From contig NZ_BAABBA010000005.1 of assembly GCF_039537705.1 (NCBI RefSeq), forward strand, positions 1 to 64,000: a stretch of DNA of 64,000 nt, read 5' to 3'. The position numbers were made by a program, and so were the translations under genes. This document shows, one piece after another, positions 26,962 through 35,654 of this stretch. The stretch is from Georgenia daeguensis. GTDB taxonomy: Bacteria; Actinomycetota; Actinomycetes; Actinomycetales; Actinomycetaceae. Numbering within the stretch: the stretch's first letter is position 1; every line of letters starts with the position of its first letter. The notes beneath the pieces were generated by a model. That model did not search any database. It was not told the DNA's origin and was given only the letters and a program-made list of their open reading frames with translations.

Positions 26962-27981
26962 ATGCTTCGCTCCACGTTCAAGATTCCCGCGCTGGTCGCC
27001 GGCGCCGCCCTCGCCCTGGCCGCCTGCGGCGTCACCGGCACCGAGGCCGAGCCCGCCGCCGGCGGCGCCACCACCGGCACCGGCGAGGCCGAGCCGCTCA
27101 CCGACAAGCGCATCATGGTCCCCAACTCCGCCGGCGGCGGGTACGACCAGACCGCCCGCACCGCCGCGCAGGTCATGGAGGAGACCGGCATCTCCTCCGG
27201 CCTGGAGGTCTTCAACCTCGAGGGCGCCGGCGGCACCGTGGGCCTGGCCCGCACCGTCTCCGAGTCCGGCAACGGCGACCTCGCCATGCTCATGGGCCTC
27301 GGCGTGGTCGGCGCCAGCTACACCAACGAGTCCGAGGCCACCCTCACCGAGACCACCCCGCTGGCCAAGCTCATCGAGGAGCCCGGCGCGATCATGGTCC
27401 CCGCCGACTCCGAGTTCCAGACCATCGACGACCTCGTCGAGGCCTGGAAGGCCGACCCGGGCGGCCTGGCCGTGGGCGGCGGCTCCAACCCCGGCGGCCC
27501 CGACCACCTCCTGCCCATGCAGCTGGCCCAGGCCGTCGGCATCGAGCCGGCGGAGGTCAACTTCGTCTCCTACGACGGCGGCGGCGACCTCCTCCCCGCG
27601 ATCCTCGGCTCCAAGATCGGCTTCGCCACCTCCGGGGCGGGCGAGTTCAAGGACCAGATCGAGACGGGCGAGATCCGCGTGCTGGCCGTCTCCTCCGAGG
27701 AGCCCGTCGAGGGCATCGACGCCCCCACGCTCACCGAGTCGGGCATCGACCTGGTGTTCACCAACTGGCGCGGCATCGTCGCCCCGCCGGAGATCGACGA
27801 CGCCGACCGCGACGCCTGGATCGCCGCCCTGGAGGAGATGCATGGGACGCCGGAGTGGGAGGCGGCGCTGGAGAAGAACGGCTGGACCGACGCCTTCATC
27901 ACCGGCGACGAGTACGCCGACTTCCTCACCGAGCAGGACGAGCGCGTGGCGAACGTCCTGCAGGAGCTCGGGCTGGCATGA
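26962..27981 (+). CDS. tctC: Tripartite tricarboxylate transporter, periplasmic-type binding lipoprotein
   Basis: 339 residues. A lipoprotein signal peptide has its lipobox Cys at residue 22 (ALAACGVTG). The mature part has the TctC/Bug fold: IMVPNSAGGGYDQTARTAAQ at its start, EVFNLEGAGGTVGLARTV, then GGSNPGGPDHLLPMQLAQA and DGGGDLLPAILGSKIGFATS. It would capture a carboxylate outside the membrane for TctAB. ATG at 26962 has AAGAGG upstream. The stop overlaps tctB by 4 nt. The exact ligand is not visible. Confidence 0.92.
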   Translation: MLRSTFKIPALVAGAALALAACGVTGTEAEPAAGGATTGTGEAEPLTDKRIMVPNSAGGGYDQTARTAAQVMEETGISSGLEVFNLEGAGGTVGLARTVSESGNGDLAMLMGLGVVGASYTNESEATLTETTPLAKLIEEPGAIMVPADSEFQTIDDLVEAWKADPGGLAVGGGSNPGGPDHLLPMQLAQAVGIEPAEVNFVSYDGGGDLLPAILGSKIGFATSGAGEFKDQIETGEIRVLAVSSEEPVEGIDAPTLTESGIDLVFTNWRGIVAPPEIDDADRDAWIAALEEMHGTPEWEAALEKNGWTDAFITGDEYADFLTEQDERVANVLQELGLA

Positions 27982-28544
27982 GCTCCGCAGCCATGAGCGG
28001 TCCCGGTCGCGGCGACGCGGCCGGGGCCGGCGGCGCCCCCGTGGCGGCGGGGCGGGGGCGGCTCGCCGGCCGGTCCGAGCTGGGCGTCGCCGCCCTCCTC
28101 GCCGTGCTCGGCGTGGTCATCCTCCTGGACACGATCGGCCTGGAGGCCCCGTACTCCCAGTCCGACCCGGTCGGGCCCAAGGCGCTGCCGTACATCGTCG
28201 CCGGCCTCCTCCTCGTGTGCGCGGTCGTCCTCGCGATCGACGTGGTGCGTGGCGGGCGCGGCGAGGCCGAGGGCGGGGAGGACGTGGACCTGACCCACCC
28301 GACCGACTGGCGCACCGTGGTGCCGCTGGTGGCCGTCTTCGCCGCGAACATCGCGCTGGTGGACACCCTCGGGTGGGTGCTCTCCGGCACGCTGCTCTTC
28401 TTCGGCTCCGTGGTGGCCCTCGGCAGCCGGCACTACGTGCGCGACCTGGTCGTCTCCGTGCTGCTCGCGCTGGGCAGCTTCTACGGGTTCTACCTCGGCC
28501 TGGGCATCCCCCTGCCCGCCGGGCTCCTGGAGGGGGTGCTCTGA
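27978..28544 (+). CDS. tctB: Tripartite tricarboxylate transporter, small membrane subunit
   Basis: 188 residues with about four membrane helices (around 35-50, 65-85, 115-130 and 150-180). The features SDPVGPKALPYIVAGLLL and DTLGWVLSGTLLFFGS are typical of TctB. It starts inside the tctC stop (ATGA) and ends one base into tctA (TGATG). A poorly conserved Gly/Ala-rich N-terminus of ~30 residues is unusual but plausible. It partners TctA in Na+- or H+-coupled uptake. Confidence 0.9.
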   Translation: MSSAAMSGPGRGDAAGAGGAPVAAGRGRLAGRSELGVAALLAVLGVVILLDTIGLEAPYSQSDPVGPKALPYIVAGLLLVCAVVLAIDVVRGGRGEAEGGEDVDLTHPTDWRTVVPLVAVFAANIALVDTLGWVLSGTLLFFGSVVALGSRHYVRDLVVSVLLALGSFYGFYLGLGIPLPAGLLEGVL

Positions 28545-30193
28545 TGGACGTGGTCAACGCCCTCGCCGACGGGTTCGTCACCGCGGCGACACCGGTCAAC
28601 CTCCTCTACGCCGTCATCGGCGTGCTGCTGGGCACCGCGGTCGGCGTCCTGCCGGGGCTGGGCCCGGCCATGACGGTGGCCCTGCTGCTGCCCGTCACCT
28701 TCGCCCTGGAGCCCACGAGCGCCTTCATCATGTTCGCCGGCATCTACTACGGCGGCATGTACGGCGGGTCCACCACGTCGATCCTGCTCAACACCCCCGG
28801 CGAGTCCTCCACCGTGGTCACCGCGATCGAGGGCCACAAGATGGCCAAGGCCGGCCGCGCCGCGCAGGCGCTGGCGACGGCGGCCATCGGCTCCTTCGTG
28901 GCCGGCACCATCGGCACCGCGCTGCTGGCGTTCTTCGCGCCGGTGGTGGTGCGCTTCGCCATCGAGCTCGGCGCGCCGAGCTACCTGGCGATCATGCTGC
29001 TGTCCCTGGTGGCCGTCACCGCGGTGCTCGGGAAGTCGCGGGTGCGCGGGTTCTCCGCCCTGGCGCTCGGGCTCGCGATCGGGCTCATCGGGCTCGACCC
29101 GGTGACCGGGCAGCGGCGCCTGACCTACGGCGAGGCGCAGCTGGCCGACGGGATCGACATCGTGGTCATCGCCGTGGCGATCTTCGCCGTCGGCGAGGCG
29201 CTGTGGGTGGCCGCCCACCTGCGCCGCTCCTCCTCCTCGGTCATCCCCGTGGGGCGGCCGTGGATGTCCCGCTCGGACTGGCGGCGCTCGTGGAAGCCGT
29301 GGCTGCGCGGCACCGCGTTCGGGTTCCCGTTCGGGGCGCTGCCCGCGGGCGGGGCGGAGATCCCCACGTTCCTCTCCTACGTCACCGAGAAGCGGCTGAC
29401 CAAGCACCCCGAGGAGTTCGGGCACGGCGCGATCGAGGGCGTGGCCGGGCCGGAGGCGGCGAACAACGCCTCCGCGGCCGGGACGCTCGTGCCGATGCTC
29501 TCCCTCGGCCTGCCCACCAACGCCACCGCGGCCGTCATGCTCGCCGCGTTCATCCAGTTCGGCATCCAGCCCGGCCCGCTGCTGCTCGAGCGGGAGCCGG
29601 AGCTGGTGTGGGGCCTGATCGCCTCGCTGTTCATCGGCAACGCGCTGCTGCTGGTGATCAACCTGCCGCTGGCGCCGGCGTGGGCGAAGCTGCTGCAGAT
29701 CCCGCGGCCCTACCTGTACGCCGGGATCATCTTCTTCGCCACGCTGGGCGCGTACTCGGTGAACCTGCAGTGGTTCGACCTCGTGCTGCTCCTCGTCCTC
29801 GGGCTGCTGGGGCTGCTGATGCGCCGCTACGGGCTGCCCGTGCTGCCGCTGATCATCGGCGTCATCATCGGCCCGCTCGCCGAGCGGCAGCTCCGCCAGG
29901 CGCTGCAGCTCTCCGCCGGCAGCCCGTCCGGGCTGTTCGACGAGCCGCTCGCCGTCGCGGTCTACGTGATCATCGCGATCATCCTGCTGTGGCCGTTCCT
30001 CGCGGCCGGTGTGCGGAGGGCCCGAGGCACCACCCCCTCCGGTGAGACGTCGCCTGCTCGCCGGGACGTCACCGAACCGGCGGCCGGATCCCCGGACCCC
30101 GGGCAGCGGCCCGAGTCCGACGTCGTCCCGCCCGTCCGGGCCGACCACGCGGCCGACACCTCCACCCCGACCACACCCACGGAGCACAGATGA
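28544..30193 (+). CDS. tctA: Tripartite tricarboxylate transporter, large membrane subunit
   Basis: 549 residues with ~12 membrane helices. Family signatures are GTAVGVLPGLGPAMTVALLL, GIYYGGMYGGSTTSILLNTP and MLSLGLPTNATAAVMLAAF. The C-terminal ~50 residues after the last helix are Pro/Thr/Asp-rich and look like a disordered tail, longer than usual. It forms the transport channel with TctB. The start overlaps the tctB stop by one base, and its stop overlaps the next gene start (ATGA). Confidence 0.93.
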   Translation: MDVVNALADGFVTAATPVNLLYAVIGVLLGTAVGVLPGLGPAMTVALLLPVTFALEPTSAFIMFAGIYYGGMYGGSTTSILLNTPGESSTVVTAIEGHKMAKAGRAAQALATAAIGSFVAGTIGTALLAFFAPVVVRFAIELGAPSYLAIMLLSLVAVTAVLGKSRVRGFSALALGLAIGLIGLDPVTGQRRLTYGEAQLADGIDIVVIAVAIFAVGEALWVAAHLRRSSSSVIPVGRPWMSRSDWRRSWKPWLRGTAFGFPFGALPAGGAEIPTFLSYVTEKRLTKHPEEFGHGAIEGVAGPEAANNASAAGTLVPMLSLGLPTNATAAVMLAAFIQFGIQPGPLLLEREPELVWGLIASLFIGNALLLVINLPLAPAWAKLLQIPRPYLYAGIIFFATLGAYSVNLQWFDLVLLLVLGLLGLLMRRYGLPVLPLIIGVIIGPLAERQLRQALQLSAGSPSGLFDEPLAVAVYVIIAIILLWPFLAAGVRRARGTTPSGETSPARRDVTEPAAGSPDPGQRPESDVVPPVRADHAADTSTPTTPTEHR

Positions 30194-30609
30194 CCATCGT
30201 CGTCGGCTACATCCCGACCCCGGAGGGGTACGCCGCCCTCCAGCACGCCATCACGGTGGCCCGGAAGGAGGAGTCGCTGCTCGTCGTCGTGAACTCCTCC
30301 CGCGGGGAGGCCGCGGCCGACCCGCGGGTGCTCTCCGAGGACCAGATCGGCACCGCCGAGGAGCAGCTGGGCGAGGCGGGCGTCGAGCACCTGCTCGTCC
30401 AGCCCTCGCGCGGGCGGTCCGCCGCGGACGAGGTGCTCACCGCCGCGGACGAGCACCGGGCGGAGCTGATCGTCATCGGGCTGCGGCGCCGGTCGCCGGT
30501 GGGCAAGCTCCTGCTGGGGTCGAACTCGCAGCGGATCCTGCTGGAGGCCACCTGCCCCGTGCTCGCGGTCAAGCCCGACGGCGCGGCGCACCCGGGCGGT
30601 GCGGCGTGA
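30190..30609 (+). CDS. Universal stress protein (UspA family)
   Basis: 139 residues, one Usp domain. The ATP-binding motif is present as GLRRRSPVGKLLLGSNSQRI, matching G-2X-G-9X-G(S/T), so it should bind nucleotide. In a transporter operon it may tie uptake to energy state, as Usp proteins are thought to do for other carriers, but this is inference. Its start and stop both overlap neighbouring genes (ATGA and GTGA). Confidence 0.88.
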   Translation: MTIVVGYIPTPEGYAALQHAITVARKEESLLVVVNSSRGEAAADPRVLSEDQIGTAEEQLGEAGVEHLLVQPSRGRSAADEVLTAADEHRAELIVIGLRRRSPVGKLLLGSNSQRILLEATCPVLAVKPDGAAHPGGAA

Positions 30610-31082
30610 CGGCGGTGGTCGGCACCGCCGACCTCTACGACCAGTACGAGGAGCGGCTGCAGTCCTGCGACCTCCAGCTCCGCCAGTACGGCGGGCGGCG
30701 GACCTTCGCCGGGCCGATCGCCACGGTGCGCTGCCACGAGGACAACGCGCTGGTGAAGGCGGTTCTCGGGACGCCCGGCGAGGGACGGGTGCTCGTGGTC
30801 GACGGCGGCGGGTCCCTGCACACGGCGCTGATGGGCGACCTCATCGCCGGCTCGGCCGTGGCGAACGGCTGGGCGGGCGTGGTCATCCACGGGGCGGTGC
30901 GCGACGTCGCCGCGCTCGCCGAGCTGGACCTGGGCGTCAAGGCGCTGGGGTCGAACCCGCGCAAGAGCGCGAAGACCGGGGCCGGCGAGCGCGACGTCGT
31001 CGTCTCGTTCGGCGGCGCGACGTTCGCCCCCGGTGCGCAGCTGGTGAGCGACGACGACGGCGTCGTGGTCCTGCCGGGCTGA
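30606..31082 (+). CDS. RraA-family aldolase/decarboxylase-like protein
   Basis: 158 residues, full length for the RraA fold. VTAVVGTADLYDQYEERLQ opens the protein. VRCHEDNALVKAVLG, VVDGGGSLHTALMGDLIA and HGAVRD (substrate-binding Arg and metal-binding Asp) follow, and DDDGVVVLP closes it. Members are either 4-hydroxy-4-methyl-2-oxoglutarate aldolases / oxaloacetate decarboxylases or RNase E inhibitors. Sitting after a tricarboxylate transporter, the metabolic role is more likely, with the imported acid or a derivative as substrate. It starts with GTG overlapping the Usp stop. A terminator follows. Confidence 0.85.
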   Translation: MTAVVGTADLYDQYEERLQSCDLQLRQYGGRRTFAGPIATVRCHEDNALVKAVLGTPGEGRVLVVDGGGSLHTALMGDLIAGSAVANGWAGVVIHGAVRDVAALAELDLGVKALGSNPRKSAKTGAGERDVVVSFGGATFAPGAQLVSDDDGVVVLPG

Positions 31083-31100
31083 GGTCTCGCGACGGCGGAG

Positions 31101-31127
31101 GGGGCGGGGTCTGACGGACCCCGCCCC
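31101..31127 (+). terminator. Terminator of the tct operon
   Basis: ggggcggggtc (31101-31111) pairs perfectly with gaccccgcccc (31117-31127) around a 5-nt loop, 18 bp after the RraA stop codon. Confidence 0.85.
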
Positions 31128-31257
31128 TTGGTCGTCGGTTTCCGGCCGGCACTCCCCTGCCGTTCCGCACCGGCAGCCCGGCGCCTACGCTGGGGTCAGC
31201 CCGCAACGACGCGGGCTCACGGTCGCACGGTGGACCGGACCAGTCCTTGGAGCTCCC

Positions 31258-32790
31258 ATGCGACGCTCGCTCCCCCGCCTCTTCGGCCGGGCACTTCTCG
31301 GCCTCGGCCTCGGTGCCGCCCTCCTGGCGGCGGGCGGACCGGCCTCCGCCGGGGCCGACGACGACGGCGGCGCGGAGCCGCCGCTCGTCGTGCACACCGA
31401 GGACGGCGCGGTGCGGGGCACCATGGAGGAGGGCCACCGCCTCTTTCAGGGCATCCCGTTCGCCGCGCCCCCGGTCGGCAACCTGCGGTTCCGGCCGCCG
31501 GCGCCGGTCGAGCCGTGGGAGGGCGTGCGCGACGCGACCGAGCTGGGCAGCCCCTGCCCCCAGCCGCAGCCGCCCGACTTCGCCACCGTCCCGTGGGTGG
31601 ACGAGGACTGCCTGTCCCTCAACGTGACGACGCCGGCCGGCCTGGACGGCCGGCGCGGTGACGTGCCCGTCATGGTGTGGATCCACGGCGGCTTCTTCCT
31701 CGTCGGCACCGGCTCGCAGTACGACGCGCGCAAGCTCGCCGTCGACGGCGACGTGGTGGTGGTGACGATCAACTACCGGCTCGGGCCGCTCGGGTTCCTG
31801 GCGCAGCGCGACCTCTCCGCCCAGAACGGCGACGTCGCCTCCGTCTGCGCCCAGCTGGCCTCGCCGACGGCGCGCGGGCTGTTCGACCGCGCGATCGCGA
31901 TGAGCTTCAGCTGCACCCAGCGCTACGACGACCTGCCCACCGCCGAGGCGAGGGGCGACCAGGTCGCCGCGGCGGTCGGCTGCGCCGCCGGGACCGACGT
32001 GGCGGCCTGCCTGCGCCAGGCCGGTGTCGAGGAGCTGGTGCGCGCGTGGCTGGGCGCGCTGTCGCTGGGCGGCGCGTTCGTCGTCGGCGGATCGGCCCTG
32101 CCGGTCCAGCCGGCGGACGCCATCGCCGCGGGCGAGCGCGCGCGGGTCCCGGTCATGCACGGCAACAACCGCGACGAGAACACCTACTTCACCCCCACCG
32201 AGACGCTGGTGTCGACCGGCGCCCCGCCGTCGCCGACGCTCACTGCGGAGGAGTACGCGGCCGAGCTGACCGCGCGCTACGGCGACCGGGCGGAGGAGGT
32301 CCTCGCCCGCTACCCGGCCGACGCCTACCCCTCGCCGCTGCGGGCGCTGGCGGCGGTCTTCAGCGACGCGGGCCCGCCGGCCATGGTGTCCACCTGTGCG
32401 CACGTCGATGCCTACGAGGCCCTGTCCGCGCCGCGGCGGGCGCGGGTGTACGCCTACCAGTTCCGTGACCGGACGGCGTTCCCGCTGGCCGACTTCCCGT
32501 TCCCGGGCTACCCGGAGGGCGCACAGCACGGCTCCGTCCTGCCGTACCTGTTCGAGCTGGGCGCACCGCTGACGCCGGAGCAGCAGGAGCTGTCGGCGAC
32601 GATGGTCCGCTACTGGACCGCCTTCGCCGCGACCGGCCGGCCGAACCTCCACGATGCCCCCGCCTGGCACCGCTACCGTGACGACGAGGACGTGCAGGGC
32701 CTCGACGTCGAGGGCTCCGGCGGTGTGGGCGCGGTGGACGTCCCGGCCGAGTCGCACTGCGACTTCTGGGCCTCCCTCGCCCAGCCCTGA
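31258..32790 (+). CDS. Secreted type-B carboxylesterase lacking the nucleophile elbow
   Basis: 510 residues with a signal peptide (to ~residue 31). Type-B carboxylesterase features are clear: FQGIPFAAPPVGNLRF, EDCLSLNV, VWIHGGFF (oxyanion hole) and VVVTINYRLGPLGFLA. The acid residue lies in HGNNRDENTYF and the catalytic His in EGAQHGSVLPYLF. However, right after SAQNGD the chain jumps to VASVCAQLASPTARGLF. The usual ~38-residue stretch with LDQQ.AL.WV and the catalytic Ser in GESAGG is absent. The frame is intact, so the protein is probably made but cannot hydrolyse esters in the normal way. An assembly deletion is the alternative. Confidence 0.85.
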   Translation: MRRSLPRLFGRALLGLGLGAALLAAGGPASAGADDDGGAEPPLVVHTEDGAVRGTMEEGHRLFQGIPFAAPPVGNLRFRPPAPVEPWEGVRDATELGSPCPQPQPPDFATVPWVDEDCLSLNVTTPAGLDGRRGDVPVMVWIHGGFFLVGTGSQYDARKLAVDGDVVVVTINYRLGPLGFLAQRDLSAQNGDVASVCAQLASPTARGLFDRAIAMSFSCTQRYDDLPTAEARGDQVAAAVGCAAGTDVAACLRQAGVEELVRAWLGALSLGGAFVVGGSALPVQPADAIAAGERARVPVMHGNNRDENTYFTPTETLVSTGAPPSPTLTAEEYAAELTARYGDRAEEVLARYPADAYPSPLRALAAVFSDAGPPAMVSTCAHVDAYEALSAPRRARVYAYQFRDRTAFPLADFPFPGYPEGAQHGSVLPYLFELGAPLTPEQQELSATMVRYWTAFAATGRPNLHDAPAWHRYRDDEDVQGLDVEGSGGVGAVDVPAESHCDFWASLAQP

Positions 32791-32891
32791 CGGGCCCGCG
32801 GCCGAGGCGGGCGCACGCCGATACGGCCGCCGTCGAACATCCCCCTCCAAAAACCCCCAGGGGTACAGCGCCTCCCCATATCTTGGGACCC

Positions 32892-33167
32892 ATGGCTGCA
32901 TTTCTCGTCGCATACGACCTGCGCCGGCCGGGTTGTCAGTACGACGACTTCCTGGCACGGCTCGAGGACTTCCACTCCACGTGCCACGGCCTCGACGCGG
33001 GCTGCTTCGTCGCCGCCGACGGCACGGCGGACGAGGTGCGCAACGCCCTGACCCCCCACCTCCACCCGGGCGACGGCCTCATCGTCACGGCCCTCACGCC
33101 CGACGACGCGTCCTGGACCGGCCTGGAGCCCGAGGTCCGGCGCTGGATCCACACCCACCTGAGCTGA
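32892..33167 (+). CDS. Orphan SinR/Cas2-like small protein
   Basis: 91 residues. The start AAFLVAYDLRRPGCQYDDF, then TADEVRNALTPHL, GDGLIVTAL and a final WIHTHL, follow the pattern of the stand-alone SinR/Cas2-like family (ferredoxin-like fold; YDL..PG..Y at the start and a trailing K/H-rich helix). CRISPR Cas2 proteins share the fold, but no CRISPR array or cas1 is present here. The ATG at 32892 is used. It faces the OmpA lipoprotein gene tail-to-tail with 6 bp between the two stop codons. Function is unknown. A VapD-like nuclease role is possible. Confidence 0.6.
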   Translation: MAAFLVAYDLRRPGCQYDDFLARLEDFHSTCHGLDAGCFVAADGTADEVRNALTPHLHPGDGLIVTALTPDDASWTGLEPEVRRWIHTHLS

Positions 33168-33173
33168 GCGGGA

Positions 33174-34373
33174 TCAGGCTGCCGGCTCCACGAAGATGAC
33201 CGTCCTGCGGTTCTTCGCCGCGAGGACCGGGTCGAGCCGGCCGTCCACCCGGTCGACGACGGCGCCGCCCTCCGGCGAGGTGTCGTGGCCGAGCCCCTTG
33301 GCGGAGATGCTGTCGGCGGGCACGCCGAGGGCGTCGGCGAGCAGGTCGCGCACCGCCTGAGCCCGTGCCGTCGAGACGCGCGTCCGCCCCTCCTCCGTGC
33401 CCGCGGAGCTCGTGATCCCTACGACGCGCACGGTCCCGGGGCACGCGGCCAGCTGCGCCGCGACGTCGGAGACGACCGCGGTGCTCGCCGCCGGGTCGAG
33501 GAAGTCTGCGGTGTCGGGCGCGAAGTTCAGGACGGCGTCGGGCAGGTCGACCCGGCAGGTGGCCGGCTCGGCGGGCTCCGCGGGCTCGGTGGTCTCCACC
33601 GTCACGGGCTGCCGGGTGAAGCTCACGGGCGTGACCGGCGGCAGGTCTCCGGTGACCGGCTCGCTGACCGGCCGCGGGACGAAGGTGACGGAGGCGGCCC
33701 CGGCGGCGGTGAACACCTCGGTCCACAGCCGCTCCAGCCGGCCCTGGTCCGCCTCGGCGAGCGGTGCCTGCGGCTCCTGGGTCAGACCGGCGCCGAGCGA
33801 GACGACGGCGCAGCCGCCGAGGTCGGGCAGCTGACCTCCGTCGCGGAGCGCCTCGACGACGTCGCCCACCTCGGCCCCGAGCAGCTCCTGGACCGGCATC
33901 GCGCCGGTGGTCTGCAGCAGCGACGACCCGACGACCACGGTGCAGGGGCCTTCCGCGCGGCCGGCGGCACGGAGCGCCTCCCCGACCGCGAGCAGCGGAT
34001 CCGCCTCGGCGCTGCGCGCGGTCGTACCCGCGATGGCGGCGAGCACCCCGTCGCGGAACGTGAGGATCTGCTCCTCGCGCGTGGCGGGGTTGTTGGCCAG
34101 GTCCGTCAGCGGCATGGCCCCGACGATCTGCGGCGTGCCCTCCTCGGAGACCACGCTGACACTGACGCCCTCGACGAGCAGGGGCTCGATCTGCTCCGCG
34201 TAGGCCGCCGGTGCGATCCGCGGCATGTTCGCGCGCCCGGCCGCGACGACGGCCAGGGTGCTGCGCTTCCCCGCCGCCCCCGCGCTGGCCCCCTCCCCGC
34301 CGCAGGCGGCCGTGAGGAGGAGTGCGGCGACCGCGGCGGCGGCCGCCAGTGCGCGGACGGGCCTCGCACCCAT
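33174..34373 (-). CDS. OmpA-domain lipoprotein
   Basis: About 399 residues. The lipobox LTAACGG gives a lipid-anchored protein. Residues ~40-250 form an alpha/beta domain (TLAVVAAGRANMPR, TVVVGSSLLQTTGAM, AVVSLGAGLTQEPQAPLAEA) of a type seen in other actinobacterial OmpA proteins. A Pro/Glu/Thr linker leads to the OmpA C-terminal domain (LNFAPDTADFLDP, VVGITSSAGTEEGRTRVSTA, ALGVPADSISAKGLG), which binds peptidoglycan. ATG at 34373 has AGGA upstream, and GTG at 34388 is an alternative. It is the last gene of a three-gene run with two proteins of unknown function. Confidence 0.8.
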   Translation of the reverse strand: MGARPVRALAAAAAVAALLLTAACGGEGASAGAAGKRSTLAVVAAGRANMPRIAPAAYAEQIEPLLVEGVSVSVVSEEGTPQIVGAMPLTDLANNPATREEQILTFRDGVLAAIAGTTARSAEADPLLAVGEALRAAGRAEGPCTVVVGSSLLQTTGAMPVQELLGAEVGDVVEALRDGGQLPDLGGCAVVSLGAGLTQEPQAPLAEADQGRLERLWTEVFTAAGAASVTFVPRPVSEPVTGDLPPVTPVSFTRQPVTVETTEPAEPAEPATCRVDLPDAVLNFAPDTADFLDPAASTAVVSDVAAQLAACPGTVRVVGITSSAGTEEGRTRVSTARAQAVRDLLADALGVPADSISAKGLGHDTSPEGGAVVDRVDGRLDPVLAAKNRRTVIFVEPAA

Positions 34374-34391
34374 GCTTCTCGTCCTCACGGA

Positions 34392-35654
34392 TCAGTCCTG
34401 CCTCTCGTGCCGTGCAGGCGGGCCCTCGGCCGCGGCCGGCGGCTGCTGCGCCGTCGGCTCGAGGGACCGGTCCACGAGCCGGAGCGCATCCGTGAAGGCC
34501 GGGTCGCCGACGTGGCGGGCGAGCTGGAGGTGGTACTCGTCGACGCGCAGCCCGGCCAGCGCCGGCACCACCTCCGCCGCGTGCTGCTCGCCCGCCCGCT
34601 GGATCGCGGCGCGCTCCATCTCCAGGAACGCCAGGCGCTCGTTGAGCGCGGCGACGTCCTGCTCGGCCCGGATGCGCTGCGCCCGGGCCTCCTCGAGCTC
34701 GGCGCGGGCGCGGAACCAGGCGAGCTGCTCGGGCGCCGGCGAGAGCCAGGCGTTGAGGAAGATGGCGAGCGAGAACGCGGTGATGACCACGAGGTAGAAC
34801 ACGAAGAGCCACGCGCTGCCCGTCTCCACCGGCTCGGCGCCGGGCGTGACGCCCGGGAACTGGAAGCCGCCGGCGCTCGCGCCGAGTGCGCGGTCGGCGG
34901 CGCTGGCGTCGGCACGCATGCGTGCCACCGTGTACACGGCCCCGAGCCATACCACGGAGGCCAGGAACACCGCTCCGAGGTGGTGGGCGGGGTCCTTGCC
35001 CACCCGCACCGCATGGAGGCTCGACCCCGCCAGCTTGGGCAGGACGCTGAGGCCGAAGAGGATGATCGCCGCGAGGAACCACTTCTCCCACGGGTTCTCC
35101 GAGCGGGTGGCCATGGAGACCGCACCGGCCACGACGTAGAACTCCAGAGGTGGCGCGAGGACGCTCAGCACCCACATCCGGGCCCAGAGCGACAGCCGCG
35201 TACGCCAGCTGCGCCCGCTCGGCGGCAGCGCCGCGGCGGCGTCGAGCCGGTCCTTCGCCTCAGCGAGGACCGCCTCGGTCCTCGCCTCCTCGGCGTGGGC
35301 CGTCGCTGCACGCTCGCGCAGGGCGGCCTCCCCGTCCTGCTTCCCGTCGCCCGTGCGGAGGCGCAGGGCTGCACCGTCCACGGCCTGGAGGGCGTGCTCG
35401 GTGCGAGCCCACGACTCAGCCTGCTGATGGTCGCGCCACGCCGCGGTGGCGCGGGTGAACAGGAGGGGCCGATCGTCGGCGAGGAGGCTTGGCACGTCGT
35501 AGACGGCGGCGTCCCGGGCAGCCTCCTGGTCGGCCTCGAGCAGCACCCTTGCGGGATCGGGCTCCCGCGAGCCGCCGGCTTCGCCGTCGCCCTCGCCCGC
35601 GACCGTTCGGGCGCTCTCGCTGGAGTGGGCGCGCGTGCCGCGCGGGCCCGCCAT
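34392..35654 (-). CDS. Membrane protein with coiled-coil tail, unknown function
   Basis: 420 residues. A soluble, Ala/Glu-rich helical N-terminus (~1-150) is followed by about four membrane helices (WVLSVLAPPLEFYVVAGAVS, WFLAAIILFGLSVLP, LGAVFLASVVWLGAVYTVA, WLFVFYLVVITAFSLAIFL). A ~100-residue coiled coil follows (RARAELEEARAQRIRAEQDV). I recognise no named family. Its ATG overlaps the stop of the preceding gene (ATGA), and it ends 4-20 nt before the OmpA lipoprotein start, so the three products are probably parts of one envelope complex. Confidence 0.65.
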   Translation of the reverse strand: MAGPRGTRAHSSESARTVAGEGDGEAGGSREPDPARVLLEADQEAARDAAVYDVPSLLADDRPLLFTRATAAWRDHQQAESWARTEHALQAVDGAALRLRTGDGKQDGEAALRERAATAHAEEARTEAVLAEAKDRLDAAAALPPSGRSWRTRLSLWARMWVLSVLAPPLEFYVVAGAVSMATRSENPWEKWFLAAIILFGLSVLPKLAGSSLHAVRVGKDPAHHLGAVFLASVVWLGAVYTVARMRADASAADRALGASAGGFQFPGVTPGAEPVETGSAWLFVFYLVVITAFSLAIFLNAWLSPAPEQLAWFRARAELEEARAQRIRAEQDVAALNERLAFLEMERAAIQRAGEQHAAEVVPALAGLRVDEYHLQLARHVGDPAFTDALRLVDRSLEPTAQQPPAAAEGPPARHERQD

